From positions 1 to 47,007 of the forward strand of contig CAZNKR010000009.1 in the NCBI GenBank assembly GCA_964573715.1: a stretch of 47,007 nt of DNA, in the 5' to 3' direction. Positions 1 to 8,946 of this stretch are shown piece after piece. Numbering within the stretch: the first letter of the stretch is position 1; each line of letters begins with the position of its first letter. A program made the position numbers and the translations under genes. This stretch comes from SVEL01 sp964573715 (GTDB taxonomy: Bacteria > Bacillota > Clostridia > Lachnospirales > Lachnospiraceae). The notes beneath the pieces were generated by a model, which searched no databases, was not told the origin of the DNA, and saw nothing but the letters and a program-made list of their open reading frames with translations.

Positions 1-51
1 AATTGTTGGAAAAATGAATATTATGCTATAAACATTATATTGTAAAATTGA

Positions 52-60
52 TGCTATAAA
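52..60 (+). promoter_or_regulatory. possible extended -10 promoter for map
   Basis: TGC followed by TATAAA matches an extended -10 element 24 bases before the map start codon. No good -35 hexamer lies 17 bases upstream. The 10-mer ATGCTATAAA occurs twice here (23-32 and 51-60). Weak call. Confidence 0.35.
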
Positions 61-83
61 TAAATATAGAAAGAAGAACAAAG

Positions 84-956
84 ATGGAAAAGCTAGGAAG
101 AAATGATTTATGTTGGTGTGGAAGTGGCAAAAAATATAAGAAATGCCATTGTGATTTTGATGAGAAAATTAATGAATTTAAGAATAAGGGAGCAGAAGTT
201 CCGACTCATAAAATGATTAAGACCAAAGAACAAATTGAAAAAATAAAAGAAAGCTGCAAAATAAATGTTGCAGTACTAGATTATGTTGCTAAACATATAA
301 AAGCTGGCATTTCTACAGAAGATATTGATAAATGGGTATATGATGAGACAACAAGAATGGGAGGAATTCCTGCTCCTCTTAATTACGAGGGTTTTCCAAA
401 GAGTGTTTGCACATCTATAAATGATCAGGTATGTCATGGAATACCGTCGAGTGAGGATATTCTAGAAGATGGAGATATTATTAATGTTGATGTTTCAACC
501 ATATATAATGGATATTATGCTGATTCATCTAGAATGTTTTGTATAGGCGAAGTTCACCCTGAAATGAAGAAGCTTGTGGATGTGGCAAAAGAGAGCTTAG
601 AGGTTGGCCTTAAACAAGTAAAGCCTTGGGGATTTCTTGGAGATATGGGACAGGCAATTAATGATTTTGCAAAGGAAAATGGCTATACAGTAGTAAAGGA
701 TATCGGAGGACATGGAGTGGGAATTGATTTCCATGAAGAACCATGGGTTAGCTATGTGTCAAAGAAGGGAACAGAAATGCTTATGGTTCCAGGGATGATG
801 TTTACCATCGAACCAATGATAAATATGGGTGAAGATAAAATATTTGTAGATGAAGAAAATGACTGGACTGTATATACAGTAGACGGTTCACAATCTGCAC
901 AATGGGAAATCCAAGTATTAATAACAGAAACTGGATATGAGATTCTTGCTTACTAA
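84..956 (+). CDS. map: methionine aminopeptidase with N-terminal SEC-C zinc motif
   Basis: Type I methionine aminopeptidase, a cytosolic metalloenzyme that removes the initiator methionine from nascent proteins. The first ~25 residues form a SEC-C zinc-binding motif (CWCGSGKKYKKCHC), seen in a subset of bacterial MetAPs and thought to help contact the ribosome. The pita-bread catalytic domain follows from about residue 40. It contains the region around NVDVSTIYNGYYADSSRMF with two metal-ligand Asp, the GGHGVGIDFHEEP metal His, and Glu ligands in FTIEPM and QWEIQVLITE. The length of 290 aa fits a SEC-C variant, since a bare type I enzyme is about 250 aa. A purine-rich AGAAAGAAG lies just upstream of the ATG. 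It is a single-gene unit ahead of the cold-shock gene. Confidence 0.95.
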   Translation: MEKLGRNDLCWCGSGKKYKKCHCDFDEKINEFKNKGAEVPTHKMIKTKEQIEKIKESCKINVAVLDYVAKHIKAGISTEDIDKWVYDETTRMGGIPAPLNYEGFPKSVCTSINDQVCHGIPSSEDILEDGDIINVDVSTIYNGYYADSSRMFCIGEVHPEMKKLVDVAKESLEVGLKQVKPWGFLGDMGQAINDFAKENGYTVVKDIGGHGVGIDFHEEPWVSYVSKKGTEMLMVPGMMFTIEPMINMGEDKIFVDEENDWTVYTVDGSQSAQWEIQVLITETGYEILAY

Positions 957-1000
957 TTATTATATTGTTTTCAGAAAATAATTTTTTTTTAATAAAACGT

Positions 1001-1029
1001 TTGACAGTTTACAAAATGTATGCTATTCT
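1001..1029 (+). promoter_or_regulatory. strong promoter of the cold-shock gene
   Basis: TTGACA (1001-1006), a 17-base spacer and TATTCT (1024-1029) with a TG dinucleotide in the extended -10 position (1021-1022). It lies about 48 bases before the csp ATG, which leaves a short 5' leader. The match is near-consensus sigma-A. Confidence 0.8.
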
Positions 1030-1076
1030 TATGTTGGTTGCGACTAGCAATCATATTATTTTATCGGAGGTACACC

Positions 1077-1274
1077 ATGAAAGGTACAGTTAAATGGTTT
1101 AACAATCAAAAAGGTTACGGTTTCATTTCTGATGAAACAGGCAAAGATGTATTCGTACATTTTTCAGGAATCGCTACAGATGGTTTCAAGTCTTTAGAAG
1201 AAGGCATGCAGGTTGAGTTCGACGTAGTTGACGGCAACAAGGGACCACAGGCAACAAACGTAACAAAATTCTAA
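1077..1274 (+). CDS. csp: cold-shock protein, CspA/CspB family
   Basis: A 65-residue, single-domain OB-fold RNA chaperone that binds single-stranded RNA or DNA and melts mRNA structure. It covers the whole family length: KGTVKWFNNQKGYGFI carries RNP1 and DVFVHFSGI carries RNP2, with the surface aromatic residues kept. The open frame extends upstream to 1020, but the ATG at 1077 has CGGAGG at 1065-1070 at good spacing, and the promoter at 1001-1029 would put the transcript start inside the upstream extension. The gene is monocistronic, ended by the terminator at 1445-1472. More G/C-ending codons (ggc, gac, aac) than its neighbours fit high expression. Confidence 0.96.
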   Translation: MKGTVKWFNNQKGYGFISDETGKDVFVHFSGIATDGFKSLEEGMQVEFDVVDGNKGPQATNVTKF

Positions 1275-1422
1275 TCAATCAGTTAAACACGTGCCATTCA
1301 TAAAATTATTTGTTCCATATTTTGTGACTTATGTAATTTATAATATTTTTATAGACTTGTAAGGCGTTAAGATATTTAATACGCAATTTTATGTTTTAGC
1401 TATATGTTTTAGAGAGATTAAA

Positions 1423-1472
1423 GGAATCGTATGATTCCTAAAAGACCAGAGGTTTATCCTCTGGTTTTTTTT
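1423..1472 (+). terminator. double hairpin terminator after csp
   Basis: A first stem GGAATC/GATTCC (1423-1438) is followed by ACCAGAGG/CCTCTGGT (1445-1465) and a run of eight T. The second is a textbook intrinsic terminator. About 150 bases of 3' region between csp and this hairpin hold no gene. Confidence 0.85.
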
Positions 1473-1493
1473 GTCTATGGTGGAAAAGTTTAA

Positions 1494-1529
1494 TGGATAA
1501 AAAATTGCACCTAATATATAGGTGCAATT
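1494..1529 (-). terminator. terminator of the PIG-L gene
   Basis: The inverted repeat AATTGCACC/GGTGCAATT (1503-1529) is followed on the minus strand by a T-rich tract. It lies 16 bases past the stop codon of the minus-strand gene. Confidence 0.75.
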
Positions 1530-1544
1530 GTATCTGCTTAATTT

Positions 1545-2285
1545 TTAATATGGGTTAAAAGATATATTTTCATATGGAATCATATGACCAAGATGCTCAA
1601 CAGTTTTGGACTGACTAGAGTATAATGAAAGCAAAGCCATTTTCTTGTTTAGAATTTCATCTGATAAAGGCTTTGGAAGTAATCCATCCTTTCCAAGAAC
1701 TTCAATATCTTTTACTTTATAATATCTTCCAAAATACATTAGAAATCCTTTGTAATCCAAGGTGTTGCATACTTCGGTAACAAAAGAATTTGTCATTATA
1801 TGATGAAAATGACCATATTCACCGGCTTCATTATGTGTAACAATGGTTGTCCATTTCTTATAATTAATTATTGTTTCTATGTCATCAATAATTCCAGATT
1901 TGCAAAAATCCCAATCGGATCTTTTACCATGTATTTTGTCTGGATAGCTTAAGATAAGGCCGATATCACTTGTTGCCTTCATGACATTCATAAATTCTTC
2001 ACTACGTTCTTTGTTATTTCCATTTGTAAGACAAACAACAAGGTAGTCGTTTGCTATTAACGTACCACCACCCCAAAGAGTTTCATCATCTGGGTGAGCT
2101 ACAATCATAAGCTTTGTAATTCCATCAAGCTTAAGCTCATCTAATGTTTCATTTGTAACCTTGTCACTACAGTAATAGTCAAGATATGGTTTTGCATAAA
2201 TAAGACCACAGATTAAAAATAAGACCAGTATGCCAAGGAGAAATTTTAATTTATGTTTCTTAATAAAGTTTTTTACTTTTTTCAT
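1545..2285 (-). CDS. membrane-anchored PIG-L/LmbE family deacetylase
   Basis: Zinc-dependent N-acetylglucosamine-type deacetylase fold (PIG-L, LmbE, BshB, MshB). The AHPDDE signature is at residues 63-68 from the chosen start and the C-terminal metal-ligand region reads GEYGHFHH. Residues 1-13 are basic and 14-31 are hydrophobic, so this looks like a signal anchor placing the catalytic domain outside the membrane, where a cell-wall or glycolipid sugar is a plausible but unproven substrate. The frame is open to 2324. The ATG at 2285 is preferred because GAGGG precedes it and it leaves a normal anchor. It is divergent from the yfhO-like gene, which itself belongs to a family linked to cell-surface glycosylation. 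Confidence 0.85.
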   Translation of the reverse strand: MKKVKNFIKKHKLKFLLGILVLFLICGLIYAKPYLDYYCSDKVTNETLDELKLDGITKLMIVAHPDDETLWGGGTLIANDYLVVCLTNGNNKERSEEFMNVMKATSDIGLILSYPDKIHGKRSDWDFCKSGIIDDIETIINYKKWTTIVTHNEAGEYGHFHHIMTNSFVTEVCNTLDYKGFLMYFGRYYKVKDIEVLGKDGLLPKPLSDEILNKKMALLSLYSSQSKTVEHLGHMIPYENISFNPY

Positions 2286-2314
2286 ATGTCCCTCGTTTCT
2301 ACCATAACCTACGT

Positions 2315-2343
2315 ATAATATCATAAATATGATTAAAATTAAA
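2315..2343 (-). promoter_or_regulatory. promoter of the PIG-L gene
   Basis: On the minus strand, TTTAAT (2343-2338), a 17-base spacer and TATTAT (2320-2315), with a TG element before the -10. Confidence 0.45.
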
Positions 2344-2348
2344 GAGGT

Positions 2349-2377
2349 TTGATTTAGTGATTAATAAATGATAAAAT
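2349..2377 (+). promoter_or_regulatory. promoter of the yfhO-like gene
   Basis: TTGATT (2349-2354), a 17-base spacer and TAAAAT (2372-2377) with TG in the extended -10 position. It points into the gene starting at 2407 and lies next to the divergent PIG-L promoter. Confidence 0.6.
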
Positions 2378-2406
2378 TAAAAAATATGTGTAGAGAAAGG
2401 ATATTT

Positions 2407-4947
2407 ATGAACAAGAGAAAATATAGATTAACGATTACAGCTCATTTAATATTGATACTTATTTTTGTACTAGGTTTAGTAGGTGCTATATATAGTCAAG
2501 GATTTGTTTTTGGTTCAACAACAGATTGGATTAACCAGCATAGTATTTTCCCTGAATATTTTAGACAATATTTTTATGAGACGGGTCATTTGATTCCTAA
2601 ATTCAATATGAATATGGGTGCGGGACAAAATACATATAATATTGCTTATCATGGATTGCTAAACCCTGTAGTTTTACTTAGCTATTTATTCCCTTTTATT
2701 AAAATGATTGATTATATAAAGATATCTAGCATTGCAATTGTTATTATTTCAACCTACTTAGTTTATTTTTGGATGCTAAAAAATAAAAAGAGACAGGACG
2801 TTTCTTTTATTTGTTCAATATTATTTGTTTGCTCAGGACCATTACTATTTCATAGTCATAAGCAAATAGTTTTTATTCAATATATGCCTTTTATTATTAT
2901 GGCATTAATGGGTGTAGATAGATTTTTTAAAAGAAAACGTTATGAATTACTTATAATCAGCATTTTGCTTATTATTCTTACTAATTACTATTTTAGCGTT
3001 GGAGCAATTATAGCAGTAACTATTTATGGAATTTACAGATTTTTAGAGGAAAAAGCCACTAGATGTGAGAAGATTAAATTGAAGGAGTTTATTAGCTGTG
3101 GATTAAAATTTGCTGGATGCATCATTACAGCTGTTTTAATGTCAGGAATACTTATTTTACCTACATTTATGGCTATTCTTGGTGGTAGAGATAAAAATCC
3201 TGAAAGTATGGGGGGAATGGATTGGTCTTATTTGATTCCTGATTTGGATGTTACAGTTATTTGTTATTCAGCATATGGCTTGGGTCTTACAGCTATTGCC
3301 ATTATTTCTTTAATTGCCATAATAAAAACAAAGAATTACCCTAAAGTTTTTTTAGGAATTGTGCTAGGCTTAATAGTGATTTTCCCTGTTGTAAGATATG
3401 TGCTTAACGCAGGCCTTTACATTAGAGCGAAATCTTTAATTCCATTTGTACCATTATACATTTTACCGGTGGCAGCCTTTGTGGAAGATTTACTTCGTAA
3501 TCGCGTAAAATTTAAAACCTATGCAATAACTGTAACCATTGTGTTTTTATTGTTTTTAGTAAGCAATGGATTTTCTATTCAAATGCTTATATTCACATTG
3601 GATTTAGGGGTAACACTTACAGTTATTTATTTCTCTAGGAAATGGAAAAAACCATGGATACTGTTTATTCCGGTTATTTTTATTTCACTTGTATCCTGTA
3701 TAATAATGAACATGCAAGACAGCTATGTTACCAAGGAATATGCTGCAAATCTTGATAGTAGTGATCGAAGAGAATTAATTACAAATGTTTTAGAAAATGA
3801 TGATAGCTTTTACAGAATGAACAACTTGAATTATTCGGAATATACTTCAAATATGTATTTTGGAACTGGATATTATCAAACTAGTATGTATTCTTCCGTA
3901 TATAATAAATATTACAATGACTTAATTCATGATACGTTACAGCTGGCAAATCCTACAATCAATGGCATTTCTTCCGTAAATGCTCCTAATATTATTTTTT
4001 CAACCTTTATGGGCATAAAGTATATTGATTCTCAAAATATAATTGTTCCAATAGGATATGAGAAAGTAATGACTGTCGGTGAATACAGCATGTATAGAAA
4101 TGACAATGTTTATTCTCTTGGATTTTCAACAAATAAAATAATGAGTGAAGAAACATTTTTGAAATTGGCCCCAATAGATAGACAAAATGCTCTTTTAGAA
4201 TACATTGTAACTAAAGCTGCAAATAATGTGGAATATGAAAGCTTATATAATCAATTAGACGTTAGTATTGATTTTTTAGAGGAGTTAAAAAAGGATGGAT
4301 TATATCATATTAATCTTGATGAAGGAAAAAAGATAAAGGTAGATTTATCTGAATATGATTATGATATTTATGCAGTGAATATTAAGTTTGACAAGGTTAG
4401 AAACAAAAATATATTTATTTATATAAATGGAACGCGCAATGCACTTAGCGGAAAATACGCCGCATTTCCTAATAATAATTTGTATTTTTCTTATATATTA
4501 TCTTCTAATGAGGAGCTTAAGCATTTAGATGTGACCTTTGGAAAAGGTGACTATGTAATTACGGAATATGAAATATACGGAATGAAATATAAGGATGTTG
4601 AAAATTTCAGAAGTAATATGGATATGATGGAGAACATCGTTATAGATGATGACAAAATAAAGGGAGATATTTGCGTTTCAAATGATGGATACTTGAATTT
4701 TACAATTCCATATGATGAGGGATTTACATTATTTGTTGATGGTAAGGAAACAAAAATAGAGATGACAGATACCTCTTTTATGGGATGTGTCATCTCTAGT
4801 GGAAGCCATACTATAGAACTTGTTTATGAAGCACCAGGCTTCAAATTAGGAAGTATCCTGTCTATAATAGGTTCGCTTATTTTCTTAGGAATTATTTGCT
4901 ATGATTTAATATTTTTTTTAAATCATCGGGAGAAAAAATGTAATTAG
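2407..4947 (+). CDS. YfhO family polytopic membrane protein
   Basis: An 846-residue protein with about a dozen predicted membrane segments in the first ~430 residues, then a large extracytoplasmic domain and one last membrane segment near residues 810-835. This layout, with the early loop containing GSTTDWINQH and a ...MNMGAGQN... segment, fits the YfhO family (GT-C-like fold). In Bacillus subtilis, YfhO is needed for glycosylation of lipoteichoic acid together with CsbB. Whether this protein does the same is inference. The chosen ATG has AGAAAGGA at 2394-2401; the frame is open from 2368. Its last 56 bases overlap the 3' end of the convergent hslO gene, with no intergenic terminator between them. 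Confidence 0.82.
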   Translation: MNKRKYRLTITAHLILILIFVLGLVGAIYSQGFVFGSTTDWINQHSIFPEYFRQYFYETGHLIPKFNMNMGAGQNTYNIAYHGLLNPVVLLSYLFPFIKMIDYIKISSIAIVIISTYLVYFWMLKNKKRQDVSFICSILFVCSGPLLFHSHKQIVFIQYMPFIIMALMGVDRFFKRKRYELLIISILLIILTNYYFSVGAIIAVTIYGIYRFLEEKATRCEKIKLKEFISCGLKFAGCIITAVLMSGILILPTFMAILGGRDKNPESMGGMDWSYLIPDLDVTVICYSAYGLGLTAIAIISLIAIIKTKNYPKVFLGIVLGLIVIFPVVRYVLNAGLYIRAKSLIPFVPLYILPVAAFVEDLLRNRVKFKTYAITVTIVFLLFLVSNGFSIQMLIFTLDLGVTLTVIYFSRKWKKPWILFIPVIFISLVSCIIMNMQDSYVTKEYAANLDSSDRRELITNVLENDDSFYRMNNLNYSEYTSNMYFGTGYYQTSMYSSVYNKYYNDLIHDTLQLANPTINGISSVNAPNIIFSTFMGIKYIDSQNIIVPIGYEKVMTVGEYSMYRNDNVYSLGFSTNKIMSEETFLKLAPIDRQNALLEYIVTKAANNVEYESLYNQLDVSIDFLEELKKDGLYHINLDEGKKIKVDLSEYDYDIYAVNIKFDKVRNKNIFIYINGTRNALSGKYAAFPNNNLYFSYILSSNEELKHLDVTFGKGDYVITEYEIYGMKYKDVENFRSNMDMMENIVIDDDKIKGDICVSNDGYLNFTIPYDEGFTLFVDGKETKIEMTDTSFMGCVISSGSHTIELVYEAPGFKLGSILSIIGSLIFLGIICYDLIFFLNHREKKCN

Positions 4948-5770
4948 TATTACAGAAGTGACAATTTACTTCAATGTCTTTTCCTTCCTCAATCATTTCA
5001 GTAATATCTTTTTTGCCGATACTTGCAATAGCTTTTGAAACTCGCTCTTTACAACAGTTACATTTATACTGGGTAGGGAGCGTTTCTAATATAGTAAGAT
5101 CCATATCGCCTAAAACCTTATTTAAAATATCTTTTGGAGATAAGCCTTCATCTAACAAGCTAGTAATGGAGGTGATTTCCTTAATTTTTTCTTCAAGTTT
5201 ATCAATAATTTCATCACTTGCAAAAGGCATAAGCTGAATAATAAAACCACCAGACTGTTTTACGGTGTTATTTTTGTTCATAAGAACTCCGAGAGCAACA
5301 GAGGTTGGAATTTGTTCACTAGTAGCAAAGTAATAGGTGAGATCTTCAGCAATTTCTCCAGTAATTAGACCAACCTGACCTGAATAAGGTTCTTTCAAGC
5401 CAATATCCTTAATAACTGTAAGAGTACCATTTCCAATTGCACCTCCAACGTCAAATTTACCAAAAAAGTTTGGAGGGTTAACAAAAGAAGGGTTGTTAAC
5501 GTAGCCTTTTACATTTGAAGCTGAATCTGCAGTTACGGTGATTCCACCCATTGGACCATCACCCTTTGCAATGATTGTAAGGAGGTCTTTTTCACCTTTC
5601 ATGGTGGCTCCCATCATAGCTGCGGCAGTTAACATACGACCAAGACCAGCTGTAGCAACAGGACTAGTTTGGTGGATTTGTCTTGCATGTTCTACTAATT
5701 CTTTTGTTGCTGCAGCAAAGGCACGAATTTGTCCATCGGCAGCAGTTGCTCTAACTATATAATCTGACAT
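4892..5770 (-). CDS. hslO: Hsp33 redox-regulated chaperone
   Basis: Cytosolic holdase chaperone, zinc-bound and inactive when reduced and activated by oxidative unfolding. It has the full length of 292 aa. The N-terminal domain begins with DYIVRATAADGQIRAFAA, and the C-terminal redox switch keeps all four cysteines as CxC (C237, C239) and CxxC (C270, C273); an extra C240 lies beside the first pair. It starts three bases after the methyltransferase stop, so the two form an operon, and its SD (AGAGGAT) lies inside the end of that gene. Its 3' end runs 56 bases into the convergent yfhO-like gene. Confidence 0.95.
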   Translation of the reverse strand: MSDYIVRATAADGQIRAFAAATKELVEHARQIHQTSPVATAGLGRMLTAAAMMGATMKGEKDLLTIIAKGDGPMGGITVTADSASNVKGYVNNPSFVNPPNFFGKFDVGGAIGNGTLTVIKDIGLKEPYSGQVGLITGEIAEDLTYYFATSEQIPTSVALGVLMNKNNTVKQSGGFIIQLMPFASDEIIDKLEEKIKEITSITSLLDEGLSPKDILNKVLGDMDLTILETLPTQYKCNCCKERVSKAIASIGKKDITEMIEEGKDIEVNCHFCNTNYIFSPDDLKKILNHSK

Positions 5771-5773
5771 ATC

Positions 5774-6532
5774 TTATCCTCTTTTCTTACCTTGTTCTTT
5801 TGCAATTACATAAATTCGATCATCAGTTGGACTGATGGCGTTGTGGGTAAAAGCAGAATAGGAAGTAATATATTTTAGTCCGGCGGTTTCTAATGCCGAA
5901 GTTATTTCATCTATGGTGTAAGCACGTTGGAAATGAGTTTCTTCATATTTTTCGTATAAATCATTATCAGTTTTAGAAAAAATGGTTAGATCATATTCAT
6001 TAATATTTGAATCTTCATAGAATGTATTTTCCCATATGAAGCTTCCTTCATCTCTGTTCTCTGCAATGACAGTATCGCCCATATTTTTATACTTTGTTGT
6101 GGTATTTAAGTCAAAAATAAAAATACCGTCAGGGTCAAGATAGTTATTCACTAGTTTGAATACATTAACTAAGTTATCATATTCTGTAATGTAATTAATG
6201 GAATCACAGATAGAAACTACTGCTGCAACTGTACCAAAAAGTTCAAATTCTCGCATGTCCTGGTTTATATACAAAATATCTAAATTAGATGAATATTTTT
6301 TATCAAGTGCAATATTTAACATATCATCAGAGTTATCTATTCCAATCATATCATAACCAGCTTTTGATAAAAATTCTGTGATATTACCCGTTCCACAGCC
6401 TAGTTCACATACTAGTCCTGATGAGACATTATTTTCTTTTAGTAGTTCAATAAGGTAGTTGCTCCATTCTTCATATGGTATGTTATCCATAAACAAATCA
6501 TATAAAGTGGCAAATACAGTATAGGAATCCAT
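5774..6532 (-). CDS. class I SAM-dependent methyltransferase
   Basis: A 252-residue soluble methyltransferase. Motif I (CELGCGTGNITEFL, about residues 57-70) and the acidic end of strand 2 (IGIDNSDDML) form the S-adenosylmethionine site. IFIFDLNT fits motif IV. The N-terminus (YTVFATLYDLFM) and the overall layout resemble small-molecule methyltransferases of the Methyltransf_25/11 type. The substrate cannot be told from the sequence. It is the first gene of a two-gene operon with hslO. Confidence 0.88.
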   Translation of the reverse strand: MDSYTVFATLYDLFMDNIPYEEWSNYLIELLKENNVSSGLVCELGCGTGNITEFLSKAGYDMIGIDNSDDMLNIALDKKYSSNLDILYINQDMREFELFGTVAAVVSICDSINYITEYDNLVNVFKLVNNYLDPDGIFIFDLNTTTKYKNMGDTVIAENRDEGSFIWENTFYEDSNINEYDLTIFSKTDNDLYEKYEETHFQRAYTIDEITSALETAGLKYITSYSAFTHNAISPTDDRIYVIAKEQGKKRG

Positions 6533-6562
6533 TGTTCACCTCGTAAATCACAATTTTTAGTT

Positions 6563-6591
6563 ATGATAACAGTTTTTATACAAAATTGCAA
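6563..6591 (-). promoter_or_regulatory. promoter of the methyltransferase-hslO operon
   Basis: On the minus strand, TTGCAA (6591-6586), a 17-base spacer and TATCAT (6568-6563) with TG before the -10. Confidence 0.55.
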
Positions 6592-6672
6592 TCTTGATTA
6601 TTATCCCAATTTGTCATATACTTTAGATTAATTATTTGTGTAATAAAATAATACACAGGATAGGATTGTTGA

Positions 6673-7701
6673 ATGGAAAAGAGTATAGTATTTTCACATA
6701 TTAGAAAAAATAGTGTAAAACATTTTATTTTACCTATTATTCCTATTGTACTTGCAACGTTATTAATGTTTAAGCTACCATATAGGGATGTATTTTGGCC
6801 GGAAAACGTATCTTCATCAGAAGAAGCAATAAAGGCCTATGATAATGGAAAGAAATATATAGTAGTATCACCGAGTCTATTGTATTATTCTGGATATGAT
6901 GTAATGTCTGATGGTAAAAGTGTTGGTGCTTATTATTATGATATATCAGCAAATAACAGATGTATATTTTACTTATTTGATGAAGCTACAGAAAGTTCTA
7001 CATTATCATTTGCTGGTGAAGATGTTTTGGTAAAGTTTGTCAAAGCAGATGTATTATTTGATAATATGTTAGAACTGTTATCCACAGACTTAAATTGGGA
7101 TTATTCAGATTTAAAAGCTGTAACTTATACGGTAATATTGCAAGAAGCAAAACAGGATTTGTGGCTTTATTACTTGTCTTTTATTGCCCTAGTTATGGTG
7201 GTTGCCTATGGAGCATTTGTATTTCTTAGTAATTTAATATACGCCATTGTACCTGTTTTATATCCTTCTGTAAGGAAAATAAAGAGATTAATGAAATATG
7301 ATTCCTACAAGGATTTATCTACAGATCTTGATTATCAGGTTGTAACTGAGGTTTCTAATGCTGGTGGAATGTATATTACAGAGAAATATTTTATACATCT
7401 TGGAAATTTTTATGTAAACATTGTGCCACTTAGTGAGATTGTATTTGTGTATAAGCATGGACAAATTGAAAACTTGCCAGGTATGCACTTTAAAATAAGA
7501 TATACTTTTCATATTATTGGAAATAAAAGGTTTAGATGTTCCTGCCCAGGAAAAAACAGAGAGGATGCGGAACTAATGCTTGAATATTTCAGGGATAATT
7601 ATCCAGATATTATTAATGGATATTCGGATGAAAATAGAAAGTTAGCCCAAGAAGCCATAAAGAAAAATAAAATACAAAAAGATAAAAATGAGAGTAACTA
7701 G
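6673..7701 (+). CDS. unrecognised membrane protein with C-terminal YcxB-like cytoplasmic domain
   Basis: Not confidently recognised. Visible features are a short cytoplasmic N-terminus, a membrane segment at about residues 19-34, a ~125-residue outer segment, a second long hydrophobic stretch at about 163-197, and a ~140-residue cytoplasmic C-terminal domain with a lysine-rich tail. The C-terminal part (ITEKYFIHLGNFYVNIVPLSEIVFVYKH) has the alternating beta pattern of PH-like or YcxB-type domains, which is the closest guess. The SD before the ATG is weak (ACAGGATAGGA). It stands alone, divergent from the methyltransferase operon, and its stop codon lies inside the first degenerate unit of a tandem repeat. 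Confidence 0.55.
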   Translation: MEKSIVFSHIRKNSVKHFILPIIPIVLATLLMFKLPYRDVFWPENVSSSEEAIKAYDNGKKYIVVSPSLLYYSGYDVMSDGKSVGAYYYDISANNRCIFYLFDEATESSTLSFAGEDVLVKFVKADVLFDNMLELLSTDLNWDYSDLKAVTYTVILQEAKQDLWLYYLSFIALVMVVAYGAFVFLSNLIYAIVPVLYPSVRKIKRLMKYDSYKDLSTDLDYQVVTEVSNAGGMYITEKYFIHLGNFYVNIVPLSEIVFVYKHGQIENLPGMHFKIRYTFHIIGNKRFRCSCPGKNREDAELMLEYFRDNYPDIINGYSDENRKLAQEAIKKNKIQKDKNESN

Positions 7702-7786
7702 ATAGTAATATATAAAGAGTGACTAAAAGTAACATAAAAAAGTGACTAAAAGTAATATAAAAGAGCGACTAAAAGTAATATATAAA
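7693..7786 (+). repeat. short tandem repeat, ~23-bp unit, about four copies
   Basis: Three adjacent 23-bp copies (7718-7740, 7741-7763, 7764-7786) share the core GACTAAAAGTAA followed by YATAAAA. A decayed fourth copy at 7693-7717 includes the stop codon of the upstream gene. The repeat fills most of the gap before galE. No spacers separate the copies, so it is not CRISPR. Confidence 0.85.
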
Positions 7787-7856
7787 TATAGAAAAATAAG
7801 TAAAGGTTACTTAAAAAAACAATTAATAAAATAAAGATAAATAAAGGAGAAACGAG

Positions 7857-8846
7857 ATGACAATTTTAGTTTTAGGCGGAGCAGGTTATATTGGTTCACA
7901 TACGGTTTATCAGTTAATTGAAAAAGGATATGATGTTGTTATTGCAGATAATCTAGAAACAGGACATATGGAAGCGGTTCACCCAAAAGCAAGATTCTAT
8001 AAAGGTGATATTAGGGATCGCGGCTTTGTAGATAGTGTATTTGATAATGAAAAAATCCATGCAGTTATTCATTTTGCAGCCAATTCTTTGGTTGGAGAAA
8101 GTATGGTAAATCCTCTTAAGTATTACGATAATAATTTATGTGGAACAAAAGTTTTGTTAGAAAGCATGGTAGCTCATAACATTAATAAGATTGTATTTTC
8201 ATCAACTGCAGCTACTTATGGTGAGCCTGAATCTATTCCTATACTTGAAACAGACAAGACAGAGCCAACTAATACTTACGGTGAAACAAAGCTTTCTATG
8301 GAAAAAATGTTTAAATGGACTTCATTAGCTCACGGGTTAAAGTTTGTATCCCTTAGATATTTCAATGCTTGTGGAGCCCATGAGAGTGGCGAAATAGGAG
8401 AAGCTCATTTGACAGAAACACATCTTATTCCACTTATTCTTCAGGTGCCAAATGGACAAAGAGAGCATATTAGTATATTTGGTGACGATTATGATACTCC
8501 AGATGGTACATGCATTAGAGATTATATTCATGTTACAGATTTAGCAAATGCTCATATATTAGCAGTAGAATACCTTAATGCTGGTAACGATAGCAATATA
8601 TTTAATTTAGGTAATGGAATAGGATTTTCTGTTAAAGAAGTTATTGAAACAGCAAGGGAAGTAACAAATCATAGTATCCCTGCAGTTATTTGTGAAAGAA
8701 GAGCAGGAGATCCAGCAAAACTTATCGCTTCAAGTGAGAAGGCAAAAACAATTCTTGGATGGAATCCAGAGCATGCTGATTTAAAAGAAATTATTTCTTC
8801 GGCATGGAAATGGCATAAAAATCATCCAAATGGATACAAAAAATAA
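7857..8846 (+). CDS. galE: UDP-glucose 4-epimerase
   Basis: Cytosolic extended short-chain dehydrogenase that interconverts UDP-glucose and UDP-galactose with bound NAD. The Rossmann motif GGAGYIG is at residues 7-13. The catalytic Tyr141 and Lys145 (YGETK) and the Ser/Thr stretch FSSTAATYG are present, as are DYIHVTDLA and a C-terminal GWNPEH. The length of 329 aa is typical. AAAGGAG precedes the ATG. No other Leloir gene is adjacent, so the sugar may serve cell-surface polymers as well as galactose catabolism. Confidence 0.96.
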   Translation: MTILVLGGAGYIGSHTVYQLIEKGYDVVIADNLETGHMEAVHPKARFYKGDIRDRGFVDSVFDNEKIHAVIHFAANSLVGESMVNPLKYYDNNLCGTKVLLESMVAHNINKIVFSSTAATYGEPESIPILETDKTEPTNTYGETKLSMEKMFKWTSLAHGLKFVSLRYFNACGAHESGEIGEAHLTETHLIPLILQVPNGQREHISIFGDDYDTPDGTCIRDYIHVTDLANAHILAVEYLNAGNDSNIFNLGNGIGFSVKEVIETAREVTNHSIPAVICERRAGDPAKLIASSEKAKTILGWNPEHADLKEIISSAWKWHKNHPNGYKK

Positions 8847-8946
8847 AAAAATACTTGATATATTTTGAAAAATATGGTTTTCTTATATAAGTGTGCTAAC
8901 TTACTACAGTATAAAAGGTAAAGAATATTCGAAAGGAACGTTCAAA

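Noticed and set aside
1020..1076. N-terminal extension of the cold-shock protein
   Set aside because: The region overlaps the -10 element and the leader, and a strong SD marks the internal ATG at 1077.
7693..7786. CRISPR array
   Set aside because: The copies are directly adjacent with no spacers and no cas genes are present.
8855..8891. Sigma-A promoter for aspartate kinase
   Set aside because: TTGATA, TTGAAA and TATATA words are present, but none gives a 16-18-base spacer.
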